Positions 27,189 to 35,520 of a stretch of DNA of 64,000 nt are shown here, piece after piece. The position numbers were made by a program, and so were the translations under genes. The stretch is from Flavobacterium sp. ALD4 (GTDB taxonomy: Bacteria; Bacteroidota; Bacteroidia; Flavobacteriales; Flavobacteriaceae): NCBI RefSeq assembly GCF_002836475.1, contig NZ_PJBJ01000024.1, positions 62,001-126,000 of the forward strand, in the 5' to 3' direction. How positions within the stretch are numbered: the first letter of the stretch is position 1; the number at the start of each line of letters is the position of its first letter. A model generated the notes under the pieces. It was not told the DNA's origin. It made no database searches and worked only from the letters and a program-made list of their open reading frames with translations.

Positions 27189-27303
27189 TATCTTATTCAA
27201 TTCAATGTTGAGAAATCAGATAATCAAATCCGATTTCCACTCGCATTGATATTTGCAAATGTATAAACTATTAATAGAATATCAATATTATATAAATAAA
27301 ATA

Positions 27304-27678
27304 TTAATATTTTTTTAATAGTTCCTCTAGTAGTTTTTCTATTCGGAGTAAAGTGTCAGGGACAGAAGCAAAATCTTCGAGTGTTCCTTTTGGTTTATCG
27401 TTGGTGTTTGGATATATTGGTCTTTGTACAGGTGATACCTCTGCATTTAGAACTTCCCCTTCGCCAGTTATTATAAACTTGTAATTGACCTCAGGGAAGG
27501 TTTGAGTAATTCGGGCAGCCATATCATCGGATATTCCATTTCTTCCTTCTAATACATTGTATATACTCATAGCTGATTTGTATTTACATTTAGTAGCGAA
27601 ACCATTTTTAGTAAGTCTTACAGCGTTTATAATTTGTAGAAGTATTTCAGGGTCTGTTAATCTTTTATTAGGGTCCAT
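27304..27678 (-). CDS. Repressor-like helix-turn-helix protein
   Basis: The 124-residue protein has a helix-turn-helix-like N-terminal part (residues 10-70: ILLQIINAVRLTKNGFATKC, then YNVLEGRNGISDDMAARITQTFPEVNYKFIITGEGEVL), the layout of Bacteroidota phage or element repressors. The C-terminal part is short and charged with a LLRIEKLLEELL leucine-rich end that may dimerise. It lies between the integrase and the primase and may control both. Function is inferred. Confidence 0.65.
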   Translation of the reverse strand: MDPNKRLTDPEILLQIINAVRLTKNGFATKCKYKSAMSIYNVLEGRNGISDDMAARITQTFPEVNYKFIITGEGEVLNAEVSPVQRPIYPNTNDKPKGTLEDFASVPDTLLRIEKLLEELLKKY

Positions 27679-27729
27679 TTTTTTCTAATTTAAATTATTT
27701 TTTATTGCTAAAGTATTGATTTATTATTA

Positions 27730-29031
27730 CTATTTGCTATTACTATTAATTTTTAACCCATCCCAATATTTTTTAAGTTCATTAGCGGATTGTCTGCTTG
27801 TTGATTTTACGTAGTGTAGCATCATATCTTCTGTTGCCCATCCACCAAGTTTGCAAAGTTCTGAATTAGGTATTTTACCAATATGGTTTGTTACAAAACT
27901 TCTTCTACAGATATGACTGGTTACGAGCTCGTGCTTTTTATATACTTTAACCTTCTTTCTTTTGGTTTTTGTTTTCTCGTCGACCTCGGTTACTCCACCA
28001 ATCATTTCTTCATCTATATCTACTAATTGGCAAATCGTTTTAATATGTTTATTAAACTTCGGCTCAGATATTTTTGAAGGGAAGAAACCACCTCTTTTAT
28101 TTAGTATGGTTTGAATGTGATCGTGTATAGGTAGTGAAACCCAAGTCCCGGTCTTCAGAGTCTTTATGTTAATGTAATCATCTTTTAAATCTTCTATTTT
28201 AAGTCTAGTTAAAAAGTCAGATACGCGTAAACCGGTCCATAAGCCAATTATAAAATTATCTCTCACGTTTTCCAAGGTATTATCGTGGCTTAAATCTAAC
28301 TTGAATACCTTATTGATTTCATCGACGCTTAAATACGGGTGTTTGTATTCCTCTTCGTCTTTGGCCACGAATACTGTTTGTTTGTAGTTGCTGTTTACTT
28401 CAAATCCCAATTCTTCTGATCTGGTGCAAAAAAACTTGAATCTTCCCACCATTCTTTTTGCCGTGATTTCCGCGTATTTTTCATTGGTAAGGAACTCGGA
28501 AAAATCACTTAATAAATCGTTATCAATCTCTCTAAGTTTAATTTTATTTCTACCTTCAAATCGAATAATGATGTCGTTAAGTATTTTGTAATGCTTTTTG
28601 GTTTTAGCATCCATATATTTCCCCGCTTTTACCTTCCATTTAGGGGCTTTTTCTTCTAGCCACCAAGTAGCAAAATCAGTCAAGTATATATGATGGTTTA
28701 GATTTATTTTTTTGATTTCGTGTTTTGGTCTTAAAAAGAACTTTGAAATAATGTCTTTAAGCCAGTCTTGTGTGATCAATTTGCCCTGAGTATATGAGCT
28801 ATTAAATTCATCTATAATATTAATTTTTAGCTTAGCAAGAGTGGAGTTTAATTCATCTCGATTTTGAACTGTAATTACATTTCTAATTTTTTGATTTCTC
28901 TTATCCCATACACTTGGATCGACAAATACGCCTGTCGAAACTGTTATGTCCAGCGATCTTGAATTTGTGAACCGAGCATATATGTTTGCAGGATTCTTTT
29001 TTGTCCTTAGGATTAAATTGATTGTTGCCAT
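27730..29031 (-). CDS. Site-specific tyrosine recombinase (integrase) of the element
   Basis: The 433-residue protein has an N-terminal arm-type DNA-binding region, a SAM-like core (about 105-215) and the catalytic domain with R (GLRVSDFLTR, near 263), HxxR (SHICRRSFVTN, near 370), a H/W turn GGWATEDMML and the nucleophile Y (HYVKSTSRQ, near 405). It is close to the tRNA-Leu gene whose 3' end is the attachment site, with 170 bp between. It acts as both integrase and, likely with a helper, excisionase. Confidence 0.93.
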   Translation of the reverse strand: MATINLILRTKKNPANIYARFTNSRSLDITVSTGVFVDPSVWDKRNQKIRNVITVQNRDELNSTLAKLKINIIDEFNSSYTQGKLITQDWLKDIISKFFLRPKHEIKKINLNHHIYLTDFATWWLEEKAPKWKVKAGKYMDAKTKKHYKILNDIIIRFEGRNKIKLREIDNDLLSDFSEFLTNEKYAEITAKRMVGRFKFFCTRSEELGFEVNSNYKQTVFVAKDEEEYKHPYLSVDEINKVFKLDLSHDNTLENVRDNFIIGLWTGLRVSDFLTRLKIEDLKDDYINIKTLKTGTWVSLPIHDHIQTILNKRGGFFPSKISEPKFNKHIKTICQLVDIDEEMIGGVTEVDEKTKTKRKKVKVYKKHELVTSHICRRSFVTNHIGKIPNSELCKLGGWATEDMMLHYVKSTSRQSANELKKYWDGLKINSNSK

Positions 29032-29150
29032 TACTTTTACTTTTAAAAGGTTACTATTAAATTATTGTTTGTCCGACATTTGTCCGACCAAATGTAATCA
29101 TAAACTAGTAAGTATCACTATTGATATGTATATTTTAACTAGTAGATATA

Positions 29151-29176
29151 AAAAAAGCACCCGATTGGGTGCTTTT
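29151..29176. terminator. Element-supplied terminator behind the tRNA-Leu
   Basis: AAAAGCACCC pairs with GGGTGCTTTT around a 4-nt loop (arms 29153-29162 and 29167-29176) with A and T flanks. It lies 23 bp from the tRNA 3' end and can end the tRNA transcript, replacing the displaced hairpin at 16941. Confidence 0.8.
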
Positions 29177-29198
29177 AGCTATTAATTACTAGTAAATA

Positions 29199-29217
29199 GT
29201 GACCACGGTGGGATTCG
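29199..29217. repeat. att site, tRNA end (attR)
   Basis: The 19-bp core is shared with 16998-17016. It overlaps positions of the acceptor stem and part of the T stem at the tRNA 3' end; the integrated element keeps the tRNA intact. Confidence 0.88.
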
Positions 29218-29282
29218 AACCCACACGCCCTTGCGAGCACCAGCCCCTCAAGCTGGCAAGTCTACCGTTTCTCCACGTGGCC
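29200..29282 (-). tRNA. tRNA-Leu(GAG)
   Basis: The 83-nt RNA begins GGCCACG and ends CGTGGTC plus A73; all seven acceptor pairs form, with one G-U. The anticodon loop TTGAGGG gives anticodon GAG. It has a variable arm of the class II tRNAs (leucine). CCA is not encoded. It is the insertion target of the element. Confidence 0.93.
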
Positions 29283-29289
29283 TAAAAAT

Positions 29290-29323
29290 AAAAAAGGTCA
29301 AGTAATAAATTACTCGACCTTTT
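29290..29323 (-). terminator. Hairpin between tRNA-Lys and tRNA-Leu
   Basis: AAAAGGTC and GACCTTTT with an inner AGTAAT/ATTACT form a long stem with one unpaired base on each side, next to the 3' end of the first tRNA-Lys. It may end the tRNA-Lys transcript or act as a processing site. Confidence 0.65.
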
Positions 29324-29325
29324 AG

Positions 29326-29398
29326 TGACCCGACTGGGGCTCGAACCCAGGACCCCATCATTAAAAGTGATGTGCTCTACCAACTGAGCTATCGAGTC
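29326..29398 (-). tRNA. tRNA-Lys(TTT), copy 1
   Basis: The 73-nt cloverleaf starts GACTCGA and ends TCGGGTC plus A73; the anticodon loop CTTTTAA gives TTT. It is identical in sequence to the copy at 29437-29509 over its length, as far as read. Confidence 0.95.
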
Positions 29399-29436
29399 AA
29401 TGCTTCAAGGAAATTATGTGTTGATCACTTAAATTG

Positions 29437-29509
29437 TGACCCGACTGGGGCTCGAACCCAGGACCCCATCATTAAAAGTGATGTGCTCTACCAACTGAGC
29501 TATCGAGTC
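29437..29509 (-). tRNA. tRNA-Lys(TTT), copy 2
   Basis: Same cloverleaf and anticodon TTT as the copy 38 bp downstream; a tandem duplication. Its own promoter lies at 29534-29565. Confidence 0.95.
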
Positions 29510-29533
29510 ATATTCTTGCCTTGAATGCGGGTG

Positions 29534-29565
29534 CAAATATAAGGACTTAATTTGGAGTTTTCCAA
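29534..29565 (-). promoter_or_regulatory. Promoter for the tRNA-Lys/tRNA-Leu cluster
   Basis: Minus-strand TTG (29563-29565), 21 bp, TATATTTG (29534-29541), a full match to the Flavobacterium consensus. It lies next to the divergent aroK promoter. Confidence 0.75.
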
Positions 29566-29585
29566 GTATTTTTAGTTTAAATTTG
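29552..29585 (+). promoter_or_regulatory. Promoter for aroK
   Basis: TTG (29552-29554), 23 bp, TAAATTTG (29578-29585); it overlaps the minus-strand tRNA promoter in the divergent spacer. Confidence 0.6.
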
Positions 29586-29635
29586 TCTTTTTTTAACAAT
29601 AAATCTTAACGCCTTAGTTTAGAAGGTTTTATTCT

Positions 29636-30154
29636 ATGAGAAAAATTATATTATTAGGTTATATGGGCTGCGGGAAGTCTACCATTGCTCAGGCACTGTC
29701 GACAATCATAAGGGTGCCGTTCGTCGATTTGGACAAATATATTGAAGAAAAAGCGAGTTTATCGATAAATGCTATTTTTGAACAGCAGGGCGAAATCAAA
29801 TTTAGGAAGATGGAGCATGAAGCTTTTGTGGATTTATTAAATGCTCCCGGGGATATGATTATTGGCCTTGGTGGAGGAACTCCCTGTTATGCCAATAACC
29901 ACGAACTGTTAAATGGTGAAAATGTACTGTCGATCTATTTGAGAGCATCAATTGATACCTTATATAATAGATTGGTTGCTAATAAAAGCAAAAGACCCCT
30001 ACTTGCCAGCAAAAGTGATGCTGAAATGAAGGAGTTTATTGCTGTGCATCTTTTTGAAAGAAGTTTTTATTACAATCAGGCGCAATATAAGGTTGCTGTG
30101 GATGGTAAAACTGTCGATCAGACGGTTTCGGACGTTCTTGCAATTTTAACTTAA
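29636..30154 (+). CDS. aroK: Shikimate kinase
   Basis: The 172-residue enzyme has the P-loop GYMGCGKST near residue 8, the shikimate-binding DLD (FVDLDKYIEE), the GGG loop GLGGGTPCY near 80 and the lid RPLL with basic residues near 120. It phosphorylates shikimate in the aromatic amino acid pathway. The gene ends tail-to-tail with the phosphoribosyltransferase gene, overlapping by 9 nt. Confidence 0.96.
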   Translation: MRKIILLGYMGCGKSTIAQALSTIIRVPFVDLDKYIEEKASLSINAIFEQQGEIKFRKMEHEAFVDLLNAPGDMIIGLGGGTPCYANNHELLNGENVLSIYLRASIDTLYNRLVANKSKRPLLASKSDAEMKEFIAVHLFERSFYYNQAQYKVAVDGKTVDQTVSDVLAILT

Positions 30155-30646
30155 ATAGGCATAGCTATTTTCGTTTTCATCAAAAACGACCTGAACGTGT
30201 TCTAATAGTGATGTGGATAGCGAAATTCCTTTGAAATCGGCTTTTACGGGATACTTTTTATGATTCCTATCTACTAGAACCGCTGTCTTGAATTTTTTCA
30301 ATGGAACATCTAAAAAGTGCCTAATAGCATAGATTAAAGTAGTTCCTGAGTTTAAGACATCATCTACAAGGATTAATCCCTTGTTTGCATATTCTTCTTT
30401 TGTCAGAGAGGTCTGTACTGACAGTTCTGGGTTGATTTTGTTGATTGTAACTTCGCACAGCGAAACTTTTAAGGTAGAAATGCTTTGCAGCTCTTTGGCT
30501 ATTTTTTCTGCAAAAACGAATCCATTGCTTGCAATTCCGGCAAGAACAACTTCATTTTCATCTACAAACGTCTCATAGATCTGGTAGGCTATTCTCTTTA
30601 TTTTATGTTCAATTTCTTGATTGGTTAAAATGATATTTTTGCTCAT
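30146..30646 (-). CDS. Phosphoribosyltransferase-domain protein, PyrR-like
   Basis: The 166-residue protein has the PRPP loop LILVDDVLNSGTTLIYAI near residues 91-106, the diagnostic motif of type I phosphoribosyltransferases. The N-terminal part (LAGIASNGFVFAEKIA) and length resemble PyrR and other uracil-type enzymes, but an RNA-binding role as in PyrR is not shown. Substrate unknown. Downstream of the S4 protein on the same strand. Confidence 0.8.
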   Translation of the reverse strand: MSKNIILTNQEIEHKIKRIAYQIYETFVDENEVVLAGIASNGFVFAEKIAKELQSISTLKVSLCEVTINKINPELSVQTSLTKEEYANKGLILVDDVLNSGTTLIYAIRHFLDVPLKKFKTAVLVDRNHKKYPVKADFKGISLSTSLLEHVQVVFDENENSYAYLS

Positions 30647-30691
30647 TTTTTTAGTTTAAAGTGAGGTTTAAGAAGAGTAAAAGCGTTGAAA

Positions 30692-31084
30692 CTACTTATC
30701 TTCGTCTCCCTCGGTTTTTATTTCATTTCCAAACTCGTCGATATCTCTTCTATCTTTTTTGGTAGGTCTTCCGGTACCATTTTTTCGATAATGCTGCTTT
30801 GATAATTTCAATAGTTCCAGATGCTGGTATGCCTCTGCAGAAGTGTCATTTCTTCTGTACATATCAACCAGTTTTGCCCCTACACGGCTTTCCGGAATGT
30901 CTATTACGGTCAGGATTTGCGTGATTTGGTCTTTTCTAAAGGTGATTTTATCAGTCGGGAAAACCTCCTTTGATGGTTTGGCAACAAGGCCGTTTACAGT
31001 GACATGATTTTTTTTACATGCTTCTGTTACCATGTTTCTGGTCTTGTAATATCGGACACACCATAAATATTTATCTATTCTCAT
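30692..31084 (-). CDS. S4-domain RNA-binding protein, Hsp15-like
   Basis: I start at the ATG at 31084 (MRIDKYLW), the usual start of the S4 domain; an upstream ATG (31129) would add 15 non-conserved residues. The 130-residue protein has S4 in residues 1-60 (RIDKYLWCVRYYKTRNMVTEACKKNHVTVNGLVAKPSKEV) and a lysine-rich C-terminus, as in Hsp15 that binds 50S-nascent chain complexes. RNA binding is inferred. Confidence 0.85.
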   Translation of the reverse strand: MRIDKYLWCVRYYKTRNMVTEACKKNHVTVNGLVAKPSKEVFPTDKITFRKDQITQILTVIDIPESRVGAKLVDMYRRNDTSAEAYQHLELLKLSKQHYRKNGTGRPTKKDRRDIDEFGNEIKTEGDEDK

Positions 31085-31162
31085 AATAATTCTAAAATCG
31101 GAGTTAAATAGTTTACAAAAATCAATCAATATTGTATCTTGCGCACTTAAAAATCAGCTATA

Positions 31163-32155
31163 ATGAACAAATTTAAGTATTATTTTATTTTATCAATTAC
31201 AACACTCTCTTTATTTTCATGTTCAAAAAATAATGATTCAGCCGAAGTTACTCCGCCAAGAGATTTTGCGGTACAATACACTACAGACATTACAGATATT
31301 GAAGAATATTTAAAAACATACTATATTACGGTTACTGATAACCCAGGAGCTCCTAATGATCAGGATGTAGAATTTACTAAGATTCCTGTTGGAGGAACTC
31401 AACCTTCTATTATGTCTTATAACGGCAAATCAACTTTCCCGAAATTGTTGAGTAGAGATGTAAACCTTCATGATATTACTTATAAATTGTATTATTTGGT
31501 ATTAAGAGAAGGAACGGGTACTGCGCCTTGTAATGTAGATGCCGTTTTAGCATCTTATAAAGGTGATTATTTAGAGCAAACTTTGGCATCAAGTGTTACT
31601 ACATTAACGGCTACGCAGTTTGAAGAAGTGAAGTATCCACAGCAAATGTTAAGCTTGTTTAGCACTATAAAAGGTTGGAGTGAGATTTTCCCGCAGTTCA
31701 AGACAGGTACTTCACAACCAAACGACGCTGATGGAACAGTAACGCATAAGGATTTTGGTGCGGGAGTAATGTTTATTCCTTCCGGGTTGGGTTATTATGC
31801 CTCGGGAAGTGGCACTATTCCTTCTTATTCACCTTTAGTGTTTAGCTTTAAATTATATGCACTGCAACGATTAGATCAAGATAACGATGGAGTACCTTCT
31901 TATCAAGAGGACATTAATGGAGATGGTTATGTGAGAATTTTGGCAACTGGTGTATTGAATCCTGATGATACCGATGGAGATGGTATCCCTAACTTTGCAG
32001 ATGTTGATGATGACGGTGATGGCTATGGGACAAAAATTGAAATTAAGAATCCTGCAACCGGATTGTCTTATCTTTTTGCTGATATTCCAAGTTGTAGTGG
32101 TAATACTGCCGATCCGGCGAGATTAAAAAAACATTTAGATAAAAATTGTCACTAA
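31163..32155 (+). CDS. FKBP-type prolyl isomerase lipoprotein with calcium-binding repeats
   Basis: The 330-residue precursor has a lipobox (LSLFSCSK, Cys 20), a large N-terminal part of the Flavobacteriia FKBP type (about 30-230, with FSFKLYALQRL at its end) and a C-terminal block with calcium-binding thrombospondin type 3-like repeats: DQDNDGVPSY, DINGDGY, DDTDGDGIPNF, DDDGDGY. Foldase activity is inferred from family context; the FK506-binding pocket is not clear by eye. It may serve surface or gliding-linked protein folding. Strong terminator follows. Confidence 0.7.
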   Translation: MNKFKYYFILSITTLSLFSCSKNNDSAEVTPPRDFAVQYTTDITDIEEYLKTYYITVTDNPGAPNDQDVEFTKIPVGGTQPSIMSYNGKSTFPKLLSRDVNLHDITYKLYYLVLREGTGTAPCNVDAVLASYKGDYLEQTLASSVTTLTATQFEEVKYPQQMLSLFSTIKGWSEIFPQFKTGTSQPNDADGTVTHKDFGAGVMFIPSGLGYYASGSGTIPSYSPLVFSFKLYALQRLDQDNDGVPSYQEDINGDGYVRILATGVLNPDDTDGDGIPNFADVDDDGDGYGTKIEIKNPATGLSYLFADIPSCSGNTADPARLKKHLDKNCH

Positions 32156-32173
32156 TAAAATTTGGTGATAAAT

Positions 32174-32209
32174 AAAAAACCCCATTCGCATAGCGAATGG
32201 GGTTTTTTT
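32174..32209. terminator. Bidirectional terminator between FKBP and transketolase genes
   Basis: AACCCCATTCGC pairs with GCGAATGGGGTT over a 3-nt loop (arms 32178-32189 and 32193-32204), flanked by A6 and T8. Serves both convergent genes. Confidence 0.9.
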
Positions 32210-32227
32210 TATCATAAAAAAAGAAGG

Positions 32228-33181
32228 TTATTTTCTTTTGATAACTCTTTCTACAGCTTCAACAATCGCTTGATTGTTTAATTTGTATTTTTCCATTAAT
32301 TGTGCCGGTGTTCCTGATTCTCCAAAGCTGTCATTAACCGCAACAAACTCTTGTGGAGCAGGATTGTTCAATGCTAATACTCTTGATACGCTTTCGCCAA
32401 GACCACCAAGGATGTTGTGCTCTTCGGCAGTAACGATACATTTTGTTTTAGCCAAAGATTTTAGAATTGCTTCTTCGTCCAATGGTTTGATTGTATGTAT
32501 GTTGATTACTTCAGCAGAAATTCCTTTTGCTTCTAATGCTTCAGCGGCTATAAGTGCTTCCCAAACTAGGTGCCCAGTCGCTACGATTGTTACGTCTGTT
32601 CCTTCGCTTAGCATGATTGCTTTCCCAATTACAAAAGCTTCGTCAGCAGGCATAAAGTTAGGGACAACAGGACGTCCAAAACGCAAATAAGCTGGTCCAT
32701 GATGATCGGCAAGCGCTAAAGTAGCTGCTTTCGTTTGATTGTAATCACAGGTGTTGATTACCGTCATTCCAGGTAGCATTTTCATTAAACCGATGTCTTC
32801 CAGTATTTGGTGTGTAGCACCATCTTCTCCTAATGTTAAACCGGCGTGTGAAGCACAGATTTTCACGTTTTTATCAGAGTAAGCAACTGATTGACGAATT
32901 TGGTCATATACTCTTCCTGTAGAAAAGTTTGCGAAAGTTCCTGTAAAAGGAATTTTACCTCCAATGGTTAATCCTGCGGCAATTCCAATCATGTTTGCTT
33001 CCGCAATTCCGATTTGGAAAAAACGCTCTGGGTGATTTTTCTTAAAATCGTCAAATTTTAACGATCCAATTAAATCAGCACAAAGTGCCACCACGTTTTC
33101 GTTTTTCTGACCTAGCTCAGTCATTCCCGCTCCAAAACCGGAACGCGTATCTTTACTTCCTGTGTTTATATAGTTTTTCAT
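32228..33181 (-). CDS. Transketolase, C-terminal subunit
   Basis: The 317-residue protein contains the pyrimidine-binding half of a transketolase: GIAEANMIGIAAGLTIGGKIPF near residue 58 with the catalytic Glu of the EAN motif, and the C-terminal transketolase domain (190-310). It is the second gene of a split enzyme whose N-terminal subunit is encoded upstream at 33262. Together they transfer two-carbon units in the pentose phosphate pathway. Confidence 0.93.
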   Translation of the reverse strand: MKNYINTGSKDTRSGFGAGMTELGQKNENVVALCADLIGSLKFDDFKKNHPERFFQIGIAEANMIGIAAGLTIGGKIPFTGTFANFSTGRVYDQIRQSVAYSDKNVKICASHAGLTLGEDGATHQILEDIGLMKMLPGMTVINTCDYNQTKAATLALADHHGPAYLRFGRPVVPNFMPADEAFVIGKAIMLSEGTDVTIVATGHLVWEALIAAEALEAKGISAEVINIHTIKPLDEEAILKSLAKTKCIVTAEEHNILGGLGESVSRVLALNNPAPQEFVAVNDSFGESGTPAQLMEKYKLNNQAIVEAVERVIKRK

Positions 33182-33261
33182 TATTTTTTTAATTGAAAGA
33201 TGAAAAAATTGAAATATTAAAAATTCTGTATTCAGAAATTAGTAATCAACAATCTTAATTC

Positions 33262-34116
33262 TTAATAGTCTAATTCTCCTCCTGTATTGTTGTTTTGTGC
33301 CAAAGCATTTTCCAGTTGAGCATCATTGGGTGCTTTTCCGTGCCAAGCATGAGTATGCATCATGAAATCCACACCACTCCCCATTTCAGTATGCAATAGC
33401 ACACAAACTGGTTTACCTTTTCCTGTTCTGGATTTTGCTTCCGTCATCCCAGCTAAGATAGCTTCGATGTTGTTTCCTTCTTTGATGTCAAGAACATCCC
33501 AGTCAAAAGCTTCAAATTTAGCTCGGATACTTCCCATTGGTAAAACTTCATCAGTAGAACCATCAATTTGTTTTCCGTTCAAATCGATTGTAGCAATAAG
33601 GTTGTCTACTTTTTTAGCAGAGGCATACATGATTGCTTCCCAGTTTTGACCTTCTTGCAATTCACCGTCACCATGAAGGGTATAAATTAAATGGTTGTCA
33701 TTGTTCAATTTTTTAGCTTGAGCAGCTCCAATACCTACAGACATTCCTTGTCCAAGAGAACCAGATGCGATTCTAACTCCTGGTAAAGCGTCGTGAGTAG
33801 TTGGGTGTCCTTGTAATCTTGAATTGATTAGACGGAAGGTAGCTAGTTCCGAAACTGGAAAATAACCACTTCTTGCCAAAACGCTGTAGAAAACTGGTGA
33901 GATATGTCCATTTGAAAGGAAGAAAAGGTCTTCTCCAATTCCGTCCATATCAAAACCTTCTTTTCGGTCCATTAGATTTTGGTATAAGGTTACCATAAAT
34001 TCAGTACAACCAAGAGATCCTCCCGGATGACCTGAGTTTACATTATGTACCATTCGAAGGATATCTCTTCTTACTTGGATAGTTAAATCCTTTAATTGTT
34101 GTGTGTTACGCTTCAT
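33262..34116 (-). CDS. Transketolase, N-terminal subunit
   Basis: The 284-residue protein has the thiamine-diphosphate-binding motif GDGELQEGQNWEAI near residue 155, SASLGQG-like GSLGQGMSVGIGAA near 125, and GHPGGSLG near 30. Split two-subunit transketolases are common in Bacteroidota and archaea. A consensus promoter is found 26-56 bp upstream. Confidence 0.93.
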   Translation of the reverse strand: MKRNTQQLKDLTIQVRRDILRMVHNVNSGHPGGSLGCTEFMVTLYQNLMDRKEGFDMDGIGEDLFFLSNGHISPVFYSVLARSGYFPVSELATFRLINSRLQGHPTTHDALPGVRIASGSLGQGMSVGIGAAQAKKLNNDNHLIYTLHGDGELQEGQNWEAIMYASAKKVDNLIATIDLNGKQIDGSTDEVLPMGSIRAKFEAFDWDVLDIKEGNNIEAILAGMTEAKSRTGKGKPVCVLLHTEMGSGVDFMMHTHAWHGKAPNDAQLENALAQNNNTGGELDY

Positions 34117-34141
34117 TTTGTGTGTAAAAGTTAAACTGCGC

Positions 34142-34172
34142 CAAAGGTAATTTTTATTTTGCCGTAAGACAA
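34142..34172 (-). promoter_or_regulatory. Promoter for the transketolase genes
   Basis: Minus-strand TTG (34170-34172), 20 bp, TACCTTTG (34142-34149), a good match to the Flavobacterium consensus, about 26 bp before the ATG at 34116. Confidence 0.7.
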
Positions 34173-34324
34173 ATGATTTTTGATTTTGTTAGAATGGCTA
34201 TTTGTGGCATCATTAGGCGGAAATAAGAGTCGTAACGGTCTCTTTTTTAGGATTTAGTTTTTCTAGGGTAATCATTTTTACCGTTGATTTTTTTAATTGA
34301 TTTAGTAATTATTATCTTGCGAAG

Positions 34325-34906
34325 ATGTATGAACAATTATCAAGAAGTATTGGCCAGAAAGTTACACTAACGGCAGAAGAGTTTGACGTGTGTAAGACTT
34401 TTTTTATTCCAAAGAAATTACGGAAAAAACAAACTTTGCTATTAGAAGGGGACGTTTGTACTTATAATGCCTTTATTGAGAAAGGTATTTTGCGTTCGTA
34501 TACTACCGATGAAAAAGGAAATGAACACATCATGCAGTTTGCTTTTGAGGGCTGGTGGATCACTGATTTGTCGAGCTTTTTAATGGGGAAGCATTCAACC
34601 TATACGATTGAAGCCATTGAAGATTCGGAACTGTTGTTGTTAACTGTAGCTGCAAGAGAGGAATTAATGAATGCACTACCGGTATTTGAACGCTACCAAA
34701 GAATTTTGTTGGAAAACGCCTATATTGCTTTGCAGGTAAGAGTAAATTCCGCTTTGACTGCAACTGCTGAAGAGAAATACATTAAACTCACTAACGCTTA
34801 CCCTGATATTATATCGCTTGTGCCCCAACACATGATTGCTTCCTACCTTGGTCTCACCCCGGAAACGCTAAGTCGTGTGAGGAAACAAATTACACTTCGT
34901 AAATAA
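34325..34906 (+). CDS. Crp/Fnr-family transcriptional regulator
   Basis: The 193-residue protein has a cyclic-nucleotide-binding-type sensor (20-120; LLLEGDVCTYNAFIEKGILRSY) and a C-terminal helix-turn-helix (150-190; QHMIASYLGLTPETLSRVRKQI). The sensor lacks the ligand-binding RS motif of true CRP, so the signal is uncertain. Adjacent to a Rossmann-fold protein and an old yellow enzyme remnant, so it may have controlled those redox genes. Confidence 0.85.
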   Translation: MYEQLSRSIGQKVTLTAEEFDVCKTFFIPKKLRKKQTLLLEGDVCTYNAFIEKGILRSYTTDEKGNEHIMQFAFEGWWITDLSSFLMGKHSTYTIEAIEDSELLLLTVAAREELMNALPVFERYQRILLENAYIALQVRVNSALTATAEEKYIKLTNAYPDIISLVPQHMIASYLGLTPETLSRVRKQITLRK

Positions 34907-34996
34907 AATTGATTTAGATCAATGGCATTTCTTGTTCTATCTCAATGGAACGAGGCTTCTTCCTGCTGTATATTTGCATCAGTAAAAACAAGAACA

Positions 34997-35512
34997 ATGC
35001 AAAATGTAACAACTATCGCCGTGATTGGTGCTTCCGAGGAAAGAAATTTTCCGATACTCAAAGAATTATCGGAGCGTTACCACCTTTTATTATTTGACAA
35101 AAATGAAAAAGCACTTTTAGACATTCATGAGAGACTTGTGGCACAAAATCGCCATGGCTATATCGAGAAAATGAATTGTGCCGTAAATGCAAGCTGGGAA
35201 GCAGACATCATTATTCTTTCCGGTATTTATGTCAATGATCAAGATGCTATCGAAAAAATTAAGGAAGTTGCTACCGCAAAAATTATCATTATTATGGAAA
35301 ATGAAGATGATTTTACTAAATCGATAAGCCGCCAGCTGAGTTTTGATCTTATTTTCCCTCATTCTAAAATTGTAGAAATCATCAATGTCTCTACAGATAA
35401 GATGGCAGAAAAAGAATTTCTTTTGGAAGGTCATGATTCAAAAGCTTTGGATACCGTTTCAGGTATTTTTGATAGATGTGGCTTTACCACGTTCGTATCT
35501 CAGTTAAACTAA
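34997..35512 (+). CDS. Rossmann-fold NAD(P)-binding protein, redox-type
   Basis: I start at the ATG at 34997 (MQNVTTIAVIGASEERN); the ATG at 34922 would add 25 unlikely residues. The 171-residue protein has one Rossmann domain, IAVIGASEERNF at residues 6-17, and ADIIILSGIY near 70. It resembles NADPH-binding oxidoreductases of the F420-dependent or ketopantoate group, but has no obvious catalytic motif. It is 91 bp past the Crp/Fnr gene and followed by a broken oxidoreductase gene. Confidence 0.6.
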   Translation: MQNVTTIAVIGASEERNFPILKELSERYHLLLFDKNEKALLDIHERLVAQNRHGYIEKMNCAVNASWEADIIILSGIYVNDQDAIEKIKEVATAKIIIIMENEDDFTKSISRQLSFDLIFPHSKIVEIINVSTDKMAEKEFLLEGHDSKALDTVSGIFDRCGFTTFVSQLN

Positions 35513-35520
35513 TTATTAAT

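Larger units (their letters stand above)
16998..29217. mobile_element. tRNA-Leu(GAG)-targeted integrative element with restriction-type cargo
   Basis: The 12.2-kb element is bounded by the perfect 19-bp direct repeat gtgaccacggtgggattcg at 16998-17016 and 29199-29217, the latter being the 3' end of the tRNA-Leu gene. The tyrosine recombinase gene is next to the tRNA. In order from the integrase: integrase, a repressor-like protein, a DUF3987 primase-like protein, an MmeI-like methyltransferase, a helicase, a GIY-YIG nuclease, an FRG fragment, a hypothetical and an XRE regulator. No capsid, terminase, conjugation or relaxase gene is seen, so it looks like a small integrative or satellite-like element that relies on a helper for movement. 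Confidence 0.9.

Noticed and set aside
29199..29509. The repeated tRNA-Lys sequences as possible att sites
   Set aside because: The two copies are full tRNA genes in tandem with no mobile gene between them; simple tRNA duplication explains them.
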